Shown: piece by piece, positions 39,458-49,315 of the stretch
Position numbering within the stretch: the first letter of the stretch is position 1
Layout of the letters: every line of letters starts with the position of its first letter
Assembly (NCBI RefSeq): GCF_022539665.2
Contig: NC_081334.1
Coordinates: 2,914,001 to 2,978,000 of the forward strand
DNA from: Daphnia carinata
Lineage: Eukaryota > Arthropoda > Branchiopoda > Diplostraca > Daphniidae
Direction: 5' to 3'
Length of the DNA stretch: 64,000 nucleotides
Notes under the pieces: model-generated
Seen by the model: the letters and a program-made list of their open reading frames with translations, nothing else
Told to the model about the DNA's origin: nothing
The model's database searches: none
Position numbers and translations under genes: made by a program

Positions 39458-40608
39458 ATGTTGCACGCCTTCGTTCTAATCGTTTGTGTCGCAGCAGTCT
39501 CAGGTGATCCTTAGAAAATCTCAAATATTGCTTAGCAGTTGACTCATTTGTTTAAATTTGCATACAGCAAATGCAGGAACGATTGATGAGGGATCAGAGA
39601 GAATTGCAGGGGGCAATCGTGTCAACAACACGGAGCAATTTCCGTTCGTCGTGTCGATCTCTTATCGATATCAACACATCTGTGGTGGATTTATTTATAA
39701 CGCCAGGTGGATCGTGACTGCAGCATCTTGCGTCATGGGGTATAGCATCTATTATCACAAACCATCACGCTGCATCGTTTCTTTTAAATCATTGCATTTT
39801 CAAAAATTTGTGCAGAAAATCTCCTCGGGATTTGAATATAACCATTGGCGCGTGCTCACTTATCACTCCCGAGCCGGAGGAACAGTCCATCAGCATAGCC
39901 GACCTGGTTCCGTATAGTGGTTTTAATCCAGCGTCTGTGACTCACGATATCGCGCTGATTGAGGTATAATTCTTCCAACAGGCTAATACTCACGCAATTT
40001 CTAATTCACGCTCATCTTTTAGCTATCCCTGCCGATCGTGTTTCGCAACACAGCTCAACCTATCCGCTTTAGCACAGTCGACGAACTTGCGCAACCCTTG
40101 GAAGGAACCGTCATCGGATGGGGAGCACCTTATGTAATCCGCAAAATAAAATGATCTTTAGTTATATTGACACATTTTGTTGATGGTGAACATTCGTAGG
40201 AAGGAGGGCCCCCATCTGCTCGACTTCTATGTGGCACTATGGATAACCTTCACGCCAATTGCAGTACGTACCAAGTTAACGAGTACATTGAGGAGTATAT
40301 GATTTGCGCTGGCTCCGAGTCAGGTAAGTTTTAATTAACTCGTATGAATTAATGCATTTCAATGATATTTACCTATATTTTTAGGGACTGTCGCACCTTG
40401 CCAGTTTGACGAAGGATCACCTTTGGTTCAAGAAACTAATACGGGAGGGGTTCCAGAGTTGATAGCGATTGGCATCATGTCGAAGAATCAAGGCTGTTCA
40501 AATGCTATGATCCCAACGGTTTACACTCGCCTGTCGGCTTATTCCTCCTGGCTTATTCAAACCGCAGGTCCTCAAGTCAGCACAAACGTCTTTGTGCCAC
40601 AGTTTTAA
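39458..40608 (+). CDS. Serine protease homolog 2 (catalytically dead)
   Basis: Six exons: 39458–39503, 39568–39739, 39816–39963, 40023–40133, 40200–40323 and 40385–40608, giving 274 residues with the same intron phases as copy 1. The signal peptide is followed by a longer pro-segment (…DEGSERIAGG). His57 is replaced by Ser69 (TAASC) and Ser195 by Glu210 (QFDEGSPL); Asp102 is D117. It carries one extra cysteine (Cys86, GACSLITP) not seen in the other copies. Its carboxy end (GPQVSTNVFVPQF) differs from copies 1, 4 and 5 but resembles copy 3. As in all copies the 214–216 region reads SKN. It is probably secreted and non-enzymatic. Confidence 0.9.
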
Positions 40609-40909
40609 ACGGAAATAGATATTCATGTGTTAATTTGCATTGTTGTATAAGAAGAAATCAATGGCCACTCCGAGTGCCAACTCTGAGATTCACTAATGGA
40701 TGAAACGTTTGTAACGAAAAAAACAAAATTATTTTGTAAGGGGAAAAACATGTGTCGAAATGTTTGCTGGTTTGAGGTTCCAAAGTTTGACTGATATTTT
40801 TGTTGATTACACGGCACCGTATCTCTCAACCTGTGCAGCCCAGATTTCTAGAGAGGCATCAAAACAACATCATCATTTGAAACGAATCGTCCTAAGAAAG
40901 AGAATAGCC
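40609..40909. other. Intergenic spacer between homologs 2 and 3
   Basis: This spacer resembles the one after copy 3 (for example ATTCATGTGTT and the TTCCAAAGTTTGACTGATAT element), showing that spacer and gene were duplicated together. Confidence 0.5.
40774..40798 (+). promoter_or_regulatory. Shared upstream element of homologs 3–5, copy 1
   Basis: TTCCAAAGTTTGACTGATAT lies within this element, 112 bases before the start codon of homolog 3. The same element lies 115 bases before homolog 4 and, with a one-base change in length, 100 bases before homolog 5. It may be a promoter-proximal site or only shared ancestry. Confidence 0.4.
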
Positions 40910-42109
40910 ATGTTGTACGCACTGTTTGTTAGCGTCCTCTTCGCATTCGTCACAGGTGAACAAGAATTTTTAATTATTTTTATGAAAACCTTCTGTAATT
41001 GCATCGTCGAACATAAAATAAGGGCACCACATGGTGGAACAGGACGATTGATTGGTGGCACTATGGCAGCTGTAGGTCAGTTCCCATTTATACCTTCCGT
41101 TAGTAGGAATGACCAGCACCTTTGCGCTGGATTCATTTACAACGAGAAATGGGTCGTCACGTCAGCCAAGTGTATTTACGGGTAAATTAATTGAACTGAA
41201 CGGGACGCTATTTTTATTCGGAGAGAGGACGTTTAATTTAAATTACTATGTGTTACGTGGGTGTGTGTAATTTGATTGATTGTCGTCTATGAAGAAAGCC
41301 AAAGGAAGAATTTAAAGTACTAGTGGGTGCCTTGTCGTTTGTCACACCTGATCCGGGAGAACAAAGCATTGGAGTTTTCGATATGGTTTATTTTCCGCAG
41401 TATGACGATGTGACTCAGAAACACGACGTCGCGCTTATCGAGGTACAGTGAATTGTTGCTCAGAAGCTAGTCAACTGTTTCTAATTCCTAATGAAAATGG
41501 GTTCATTTAGGTTTCTAAGCCGATTTTGTTTGGCCCAACTACCCAGCCAATGCCTTATGGTGAAATTGACGAATTGGCCCAACCATGGGATGCAAAAATC
41601 GTCGGATGGGGAGCAACTTTTGTAACGACATACTGTCCTAACGCCTTGTTCAATTAGAACGGATGTTTAATTAAGAATGCATATTGTACTTTTAAAGGAA
41701 GATGGGCTTCCTTCCACAAGACTCCGATGGGGACCTATCGATAATCTTGCTGCTGATTGTAGTTCTTACGATACTGAAGAGTACATTGAGAGCCTCATGA
41801 TTTGTGCTGGTTCCTCATCAGGTATAAAAATTTATTTTTAATCGATATGTGAAATAAGAATTTTTATTGTTTCTTTGATAATATGTAGGAGTCTCTCCAT
41901 GCGAATATGACGAGGGTACACCGCTTACTCACGTCACTAATTTCGAAGGAATCCAAAAAGAAGTTATAATTGGCATCATGTCGAAGAATCAAGGCTGTTC
42001 AAATGCTACGATTCCAACGATTTACACTCGTCTGCCAGCCTATTCCTCCTGGCTTGTTCAAACCGCAGGTCCGCAAGCCAGCCCTAATGTCTTAGCACCA
42101 CAGTTATAA
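40910..42109 (+). CDS. Serine protease homolog 3 (dead; first intron apparently exonised)
   Basis: Coding segments are 40910–41181, 41295–41442, 41511–41621, 41698–41821 and 41889–42109: 291 residues if intron 1 is retained. In the other copies an ACAG-type acceptor precedes exon 2. Here it reads ATAAGGGC, and splicing at that AG would put the rest out of frame by one base. The 66-base former intron (40956–41021) has no stop and keeps frame, adding 22 residues with two cysteines after the signal peptide. His57 is Lys87 (TSAKC), Asp102 is D135 (HDVALI) and Ser195 is Glu228 (EYDEGTPL). The activation site is RLIGG and the 42-loop CGG is CAG. Exons 2–5 resemble copies 1 and 4, but the end of exon 6 resembles copy 2. 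An AATAAA follows at 42114–42119. Confidence 0.82.
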
Positions 42110-42412
42110 ACGAAATAAAAATTCATGTGTTGATTTACATTCTTGGTGTCAAAAGAAATCAAAGACCACTCTTATCGCTAGTTCCTTGATTTACTAATCG
42201 ATGAAAAGATTGTAAAATAATGAAATTGTTTTGAGAGGGCAACGACAAAGTGTTACGAAAGGTTAACTTGTTCGAGATTCCAAAGTTTGACTGATATTGA
42301 ACTGATTAGACGATAGCCTTATCTCACACTGTACAATCGAGCTTTCTACATGTCGAGAGTCATCAAATCAACGCCACCATTTGAACCAAATTGTTCTCGA
42401 AAGACAATAGCC
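42110..42412. other. Intergenic spacer between homologs 3 and 4
   Basis: Related to the spacer at 40609–40909. It contains the shared upstream element at 42274–42298 and nothing else recognisable. Confidence 0.5.
42274..42298 (+). promoter_or_regulatory. Shared upstream element of homologs 3–5, copy 2
   Basis: GAGATTCCAAAGTTTGACTG followed by ATATT, 115 bases before the start of homolog 4. It differs by one base from the copy at 40774–40798. Confidence 0.4.
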
Positions 42413-43601
42413 ATGTTTTACACGCTGTTTTTCTGCATCATCGTCGCATTTGCCTCAGGTAAGCAATCAGTTCTCATTTCTACGCACATATTTGCATCAC
42501 CCGCTGTAAATGGCTCGACGGACATATAACAGGAGCGCCAAATGGCGATACAGGACGTCTGATTGGAGGCACGCAAGCAACTGCAGGTCAATTCCCGTTC
42601 GTCGTTTCTATTTCTCGGCAAGATCAGCACATTTGCGGCGGATTTATCTACAATGATCGATGGGTCGTCACGACAGCCAAATGCGTCGTTGGGTAACTAG
42701 TTCAGTCAAGTGTAAATGGTCTCTTTTTTAGCTTTGCCTTTTTTATATTGTTGTGCAGAAAACCACAGGCAGACCTGAAAGTAACTGTTGGTGCCCTGTC
42801 GCTTATCACACCTGATCCGGAAGAGCAAATCATTACCATTTTGAGCATCGTTCTGTTTGAATTGTACGAAGAGGCCACTCAGAAACACGATATCGCTCTT
42901 ATCGAGGTACAGTCCATTGTGCTAGATCAGCAACTCCAAATAATTTGCAATCATAAATTATTGCACGTTTGACTCGTTCAGCTCTCCCGGCCGATCGTAT
43001 TCGGTTCAACTGCTCAAGCAATCCGTTACGATGAAATCGATGAACTGGCCACACCGTGGGAAGCAGCAATCGTCGGATGGGGAGCAACTTTTGTAAGAAG
43101 ATATCCTTCCTTTTCAAAATATTGAAGACCTCACTTCAACTAACTCGACGATTTTATATAAAAATTGTTTTTTAATGAATATGCACAGGAAGGGGGAGCT
43201 CCAGCAACACGTTTGCGATGGGCCCCAATTGATAACCTGGCAGCTGACTGTCGTGCTTACGGTATCGACCAGTACATTCAGAATTTCATGATTTGCGCTG
43301 GCTCTGATGCAGGTAAAACCGCTCAGTAATGTGACGTGTAAAGCACAAAGTTTAATCATTTGTTTACACGTCAGGAACTGTTTCTCCATGCCAATTTGAC
43401 GAGGGTACACCTCTTACGCAAATGGCTAACTACGGAGGAGTCCCGGAAGAAATTGTTGTTGGCATCATGTCTAAGAATCAAGGTTGCACTGACCTCAGTG
43501 TTCCATCCATTTACACACGTTTGGCTACCTACTATTCGTGGCTGCTGCAAACGGCAGGACAGCAACCGGCTCCGACTCGCTCGCTCCGCAATTCTAAATA
43601 G
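42413..43601 (+). CDS. Serine protease homolog 4 (catalytically dead)
   Basis: Six exons: 42413–42458, 42533–42692, 42759–42906, 42982–43092, 43189–43312 and 43375–43601, giving 271 residues. It is the closest copy to homolog 1 in the array: signal peptide, RLIGG activation-type site, TTAKC in place of TAAHC (Lys65), D113 retained, and QFDEGTPL (Glu206) in place of the catalytic serine. The carboxy end is PAPTRSLRNSK. The six expected cysteines are present. Intron 1 has a normal ACAG acceptor, in contrast to homolog 3. Expected to be secreted and inactive as an enzyme. Confidence 0.9.
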
Positions 43602-44168
43602 AAATATTCTTCTTCTCTACACCGTAGTTTCACTCTGATACACGTTGACTAATGAAAATGGCGAGTTTTGTCTTCCGTGTGAAAGTCTACGACAAATGTT
43701 ATTAAAAATACAATACCACCATTATAGCCGATCATGTGACTCACGGAGAAAACGGTGATTGTTGTAACAAACTCGTACGCGTGTACAGATTTCGGTCAAC
43801 AGACCAACCATTCGATATGAAATGTTTATTGTCTTACGAAACTATCCCGGGGTTTCCCTTTCTGATAAGCCCAGTAAAAGGTAAGTTCCCTATACCCGCT
43901 TATCAGGGACAGCCATAGGTGACGTGAAACCCATTTCAAATCTCTTGAAATGAGAAAATAACATGAAATACGGACGTGAACCCAACGGATTAAACAAAAA
44001 AAAAAGGGGAAAAACTCAAATATTTCGACATTTATTAACTTATTTGAGATTCCAAAGTTAACTGATATTAGCTGATTAGCAAAATACACATCACATCTTC
44101 CTATATTTTAAGAGACACCGAATCCCTTCCAGCATTTGAACGTCATCCTTTCAACCAAGACAATAATC
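43602..44168. other. Intergenic spacer between homologs 4 and 5
   Basis: The third copy of the shared upstream element lies at 44046–44069. No gene or exon remnant is visible otherwise. Confidence 0.4.
44046..44069 (+). promoter_or_regulatory. Shared upstream element of homologs 3–5, copy 3
   Basis: GAGATTCCAAAGTTAACTGA followed by TATT, 100 bases before the start of homolog 5. It matches the other two copies except for a one-base deletion and one substitution. Confidence 0.35.
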
Positions 44169-45276
44169 ATGTTGCACGCACTGTTCTTCATTGTTTTCAT
44201 CGCCTCAGTGTCAGGTATAATAACTGCTTTATTTGATTGTATAGCTAAATCATTAACATCCCCCGTTATACACAGGGGCACCTAATGGAGGAACAGGGCG
44301 AATTGTAGGTGGTAGTCAGGCAGTGTCAGGTCAATTTCCTTATGTCGTTTCGATATCCAGGAATGACCTGCACATTTGCGGGGGATTCATCTACAACGAT
44401 CGATGGGTCGTAACTGCCGCATCATGCGTTATTGAGTATATCATTTTACTAAGGTCTAACTCTTGTAAGTACGCTGGTACATGTTAATGTCTTGTACAGC
44501 GAAGTCAAGGACACTATCCTGGTAAAAGTCGGTGCGTTGTCCCTCATTACACCTGAACCGGAGGAGCAAATCATCAGCGTGCTGTCCAACGTAACATTCG
44601 ACTTGTACAATCGAGAAACTAAACTGCACGACATTGCGCTCATCGAAGTAAGTGCCAATCTAAAATACAAGGGGACTATTACGTAATGTTGTCCAATGTT
44701 CTGCAGCTTTCACGGCCGATTGTATTCAGTTCGACGGCGGCCGCAATTCGCTACGATGAAATTGATGAACTTGCCCAGCCATGGAGAGGAATGATCGTTG
44801 GATGGGGAGCCACCACTGTAAGAAACGAATAACTATTTAGAATTTTTATTTTTCTCAATTGAAATAATTCAATCCAGCAAGGGGGAACTGCAGCTACGAG
44901 GTTGCGTTATGCTGCGATTGATGATCTGGCAGCTGATTGTCGTGCTTACGGTATTGATGAATTCGTCCAGAATTTCATGATTTGCGCTGGCTCCACAACA
45001 GGTAACACTCAATGCGATTAACAAGGGAATCAAATAATGAATTGGTTTGAAACTACGATTTTCAATGTAGGAACGATTGCACCGTGTGAATATGACGAGG
45101 GATCACCTTTGACCCAAGAAGCGAATTATGGCGGAGTTCAACAGACGATTGTTGTTGGCATCATGTCGAAGAACCTCGGCTGTGGAGATCCAACTATTCC
45201 AAGCATTTACACGCGTTTGGCAACCTATTATTCGTGGCTTCTACAGAATGCGGGACAACAGCCTGCTTTCATTTAA
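44169..45276 (+). CDS. Serine protease homolog 5 (catalytically dead)
   Basis: Six exons: 44169–44214, 44276–44435, 44500–44647, 44707–44817, 44878–45001 and 45071–45276, giving 264 residues. The activation region reads RIVGG, the canonical trypsin sequence. His57 is replaced by Ser65 (TAASC) and Ser195 by Glu206 (EYDEGSPL); D113 is retained. At the exon 2/3 junction the usual glycine is replaced by aspartate (VIDEVKD). The 214–216 region is SKN, followed by LGC. It is a canonical-looking zymogen with a dead active site. Confidence 0.9.
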
Positions 45277-46006
45277 ATCATGTTGAATTAACCCCAGCAA
45301 ACATGTCAGACGAATGCTGCACGATCGTGACAATATACACGCTTCCTTAATTAATGTGATCATTTCTAAACAGCCAAGGCTCTGTTGTTTTCAAGCGATG
45401 AATGTTAGGCACATAAAACAGTTGATCCCTTTGATAGCAAGTAGCAGCATCCCCCCTAAATCAAGATAAGAAAGCAGTAACAATGACACGTTTGAGTTGT
45501 GCTGGCGTTTGGGACTATAAAGAATGCGTGTTTGTACGACGATTAACTTGTCACGTTGTCTTTCTTACCCAGCAACGCGAATGTTTACTCACCCCAACTG
45601 CCACTAATGCGATAAGGACATTACCAACTGCTAAATCTTGACACAACACCAAACAATTCCATTATGGAATTAAACGTGAACACGATGCTGTCCAATTTCA
45701 GGGTCCAGGCCTTTTTGGCAAATTAAACGCCGACTGTTACTTATGAGAGCAAATGACTTTAGTTATCAAACGTGATATATTTGCATTAACGGTGTTTACA
45801 CAAATGAGAAACCAGTATATATCACATTCACGCTATCGAAATTTTAAGGGACTTAAGGATGTCAGACTGCGGCATTGAGAAACCCTTTGTGGATCCTATT
45901 GCCATAAACCTCCGTTTATGAATCCCGTCCCGTTTATGGATAATTTTTTGGCATTTCGTTAAACGGCATCAACGCAAAGACAGCTCAACTACTGTTCAGT
46001 TTAAAA
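45277..46006. other. Intergenic spacer between homologs 5 and 6
   Basis: A 730-base spacer. No exon remnants of the family are visible. It marks the boundary between the close group (1–5) and the more diverged copies 6 and 7. Confidence 0.4.
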
Positions 46007-47085
46007 ATGAAACGTATGTTCTTGGTGATCACCTTCGTTGCCGCAATACAAGGTAAGGTCATCTTATTTTCAAAGAGGCTTGCTGATTCAAAGATGCTAT
46101 GCCATTCGTCAGGTGTGCCAGTTGAAAATGTGGGCAGGATCGTTAACGGAGCCGAAGCAGCTCGAGGAGAGTTCCCGTGGCTTGTTTCGATTTCTGAGAA
46201 TGTCCGACATATTTGCGGAGGGTTCATCTATAACGATCGATTCATCGTCACCGCTGCCTCTTGTGTCTTTGGGTAAACCTTTTCATCGATGTCGCCAAAA
46301 TGCCCGTTGTTATTCCCTCCCTTGTTTGTTGTGTTCCAGGAAACCCATTACTTCGTTGAAGGTCAAGATTAGTGGATTGGTTTTAGGCATACCCGAACCG
46401 GATGAGCAAAACATCGACGTCATTTCTGTACACCTCCATCCGTCTTATGACGCTGTTTTTAAACTGCACGACTTGGCGTTCGTTAAGGTATTATATGTCC
46501 AGCAGTATGTCCTTCTTGTTGTAACGTTTTGTTTTACAGTTGAACAGGCCCATCGTTTTTGGAGATGCTGCAAAAGCCATCCGCTATGAAGAGCCAGACG
46601 AATCGATTAAGATGGCAACTATAGCTGGATGGGGATTGATTTCGGTATACACGACACAAACAATGTTGAATAGTTTTGAAACGTTTTTTGAATTAGGAAA
46701 CGGACGGTCAGACTCAAAGGCTTCAGAAAACAACAATTTTTAACCTTGCGGCTAATTGCAATATTTATGGGAGCAATGAATATTCCGTTAACCACATGAT
46801 TTGTGCTGGTGATGGTGAGTCACATTAAATTCATTCAACATGTTACAAGGGATTTTACTCATTTTTAATAAATCGCAAATCGATCACGAAGGAACGACGT
46901 CTCCCTGTAATTATGATCAAGGATCACCGCTCGTTCAAGCAACGCCTTCCGGAAACATTGTCATCGGAATCATGTCGAAGAATAAAGGCTGCGTATCTCC
47001 CTATCCGCCAACGATTTACACTCGCCTAGCAACCTATTATTCTTGGATTATGCAAACAGCAGGCCAACAGCCAGCAAATCTCTAA
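46007..47085 (+). CDS. Serine protease homolog 6 (dead; Gln at position 195)
   Basis: Six exons: 46007–46052, 46113–46272, 46340–46487, 46540–46644, 46697–46814 and 46892–47085, giving 256 residues. It is more diverged but keeps the same intron phases. The signal peptide is MKRMFLVITFVAAIQG and the activation region RIVNG. His57 is Ser65 (TAASC), Asp102 is D113 (HDLAFV) and Ser195 is Gln202 (NYDQGSPL), the only glutamine in the array. The pocket motif is SKN followed by KGC. Exons 4 and 5 are each six bases shorter than in copies 1–5. An AATAAA lies at about 47093. Confidence 0.88.
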
Positions 47086-47500
47086 TCAGTAAAATAAAAA
47101 TGAAATAGCATTTCAACATGAACGGCCATCAAAAGATTCACGATTGACTTGTTTTCGAAAAATAAATGCAAACTACACTTGAAATGTAGTCATGGACATT
47201 ATCCGTTCTTTCGGTAACATGAATAAAGATTATTTGTGTAGATTATTGGATATCAGCAAGAAATGGCGTGATGAAATTCTGACTGCGACAAGGGCACGAA
47301 ACTATTGTTGTTGCCATCCTACTGACGTTATCAGATTAATCAGGCCAAAGCCATAGGAAATCGCATGACGTAGGACACATAAGCCATGGCTACGTCAGTA
47401 CGGTAGTATGTCATATCTTTCGAATTTCCCAAAGTTAAAGGAATTTAAAATAATGAACACTCAGTCAGACGTTCGCTATAACCCAAGACAACCGCCCACG
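47086..47500. other. Intergenic spacer between homologs 6 and 7
   Basis: CCCAAAGTTAAAG near 47428 weakly recalls the shared upstream element of copies 3–5. Nothing else is recognised. Confidence 0.35.
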
Positions 47501-48628
47501 ATGAAAGTCATATCGTTGTTACTCACAGTCGGCGTGTTAACCGCAGGTAAAACGATCGATTCATTTGAAAGAAAAGATTGAGCATCAGCTAATTGTTTTT
47601 GAAATTAGGAACACCGATAAACGAACAGGGACGCGTTTCTGGTGGTCTCGCACTCTCGGCCGCTGTACCTCATCTAGTATCGATCACGCTCGATGGCCAG
47701 CACGTATGTGGAGGATTCATTTACAGCAGTAATTGGATTGTTACAGCTGCCTCTTGCGTCAATGGGTAAAGGAGATTTTTTTGTTTTGCTTCTTCAAATT
47801 ATGTCGTGATGTCCCCTCATCTTTCACAGCGTTTTGCCGAGTCAGGTGAAAGTCGTCGTGGCTCAGGTATCACTGATTCAGCAGGACATAGATGAGCAAG
47901 TGATATCAGTCTTCAAAATATACATTCACGAAGGATACCAGCCAACCACGAAACTGCACGATATTGCCATGTTGCAGGTACAACTCGTTTTCTTCTAATC
48001 CGTGCGGGATTTTGTATTTTTCTTTTGTACTTGTAACAGACGGCTTCGACGATGACGTTCGGACCTAGAGTTAATTTCATACGCTATGAAGAAGCAGAGG
48101 AAGTCAGCGGAACTGTAGTCAAATTGGCTGGATGGGGAGCCACAACGGTACATTTTATTTGCATATAGAACTCAGTTGTATGATGAACCTACTAATTAAA
48201 CACTAACCGAGTCCCGAATTTGCTCTTCTTGTGGTTTGTTTAGGTGGGCGGCACGCCATCCACCAAACTGCGGGAGATAACAGTGACAATACCTGCCAGC
48301 TGTTCTGGAATGTACACCGCTGAAGAGTTTACTTCTAATTACATGCTTTGCGCTGGCGGCTGTAAGTCATTTAACGTTGCAATTTTAGCACCGCAATTTA
48401 AATAAATCTATTTCGGTTGTACCTGCAGCTCCAGCAGATATTGGATCTCCTTGCCAATACGACGAAGGTTCGCCTTTAGTTCAAACGATCGGCACGACTT
48501 CGTACGCAGTCGGGATCATGTCGAAGAACCAGGGTTGTGGGGCTGGCTTCGCACCGACCATCTATACTCGCCTCTCTGCCTACTATGCGTGGCTCAACAA
48601 GATTGGTGGCCTCCAGCCTGTCCTCTAA
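47501..48628 (+). CDS. Serine protease homolog 7 (catalytically dead)
   Basis: Six exons: 47501–47546, 47609–47765, 47830–47977, 48040–48147, 48244–48361 and 48429–48628, giving 258 residues. It is the most divergent copy. The signal peptide is MKVISLLLTVGVLTAG and the activation region RVSGG. His57 is Ser64 (TAASC), Asp102 is D112 (HDIAML) and Ser195 is Glu205 (QYDEGSPL). At the exon 5/6 junction the usual glycine becomes serine (GG-S-PADIGSPC). The six-Cys pattern and the MSKNQGC motif are kept. Confidence 0.88.
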
Positions 48629-48925
48629 CTGACAAGTCTATGTGTTTAATGAAATTTATCTTTTTAAAGAGTTTTAGAAAAGCGTTTCCGTAAAACTATA
48701 AACGAAATTTAAACTGTTCGATGTCTAGGACGAATGATGTTCGGTTAGTTTCTAGCAGAAGAATTGTACTGTCTTTAATGAGAAGTAGAAGTCTAATGGA
48801 CAAACGAAGAAATAGACTCGTTCGTTACAATGTAGGCTACTCAACGTTCATTTCGAATTCTAACGGGTAGGCTAGCTATTAACTCAGAATGTAAGAAGAG
48901 AGACTTTGTTATGTACGAAATAAAA

Positions 48926-49181
48926 ATGAAGAAAGAGAAAAATGCAATACTCACCGTTATTTCGGCGTTGGTCCTAGGATTTACGGTCAGTATACCAATA
49001 ATAATAAGCGATGTTCCAGTTGCGTGAACGGAGTAATGGAGTCACAACTCAACTAAATTGCGCACTAGTATAACTGTTAAAATAGGGTCGAACGTGTATT
49101 GCAAAATGCACCCAAATTCCCGAAATATTTATTCATGCGTATCGAACCCAAAGTCTCCATTCAGGTGTAAGTAATATTTAA
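48926..49181 (+). CDS. Possible 51-residue secreted peptide, two exons
   Basis: Exon 1 (48926–48985) encodes a hydrophobic start, MKKEKNAILTVISALVLGFT, which looks like a signal peptide. It ends at a GTCAGT donor. Exon 2 (49086–49181), after an AG, continues in frame as GRTCIAKCTQIP and ends at TAA, giving 51 residues with two cysteines in the mature part. A GTGTAAGT near 49164 could alternatively splice onward, but I found no good further exon. It lies between the last protease homolog and the 3' end of a convergent SCAMP gene. No family recognised. Confidence 0.33.
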
Positions 49182-49315
49182 TTTCCGTATTTATTGATAA
49201 CCTGAAAATATCATGAATGTATATATAATTAAGAGCCAGTATACGTAACGTTGTAGTAGCGGGGTCGTGTTGGACTGGCCAGCTTAGATAAAGGCTTTTT
49301 TGTTTATCACGTTAT

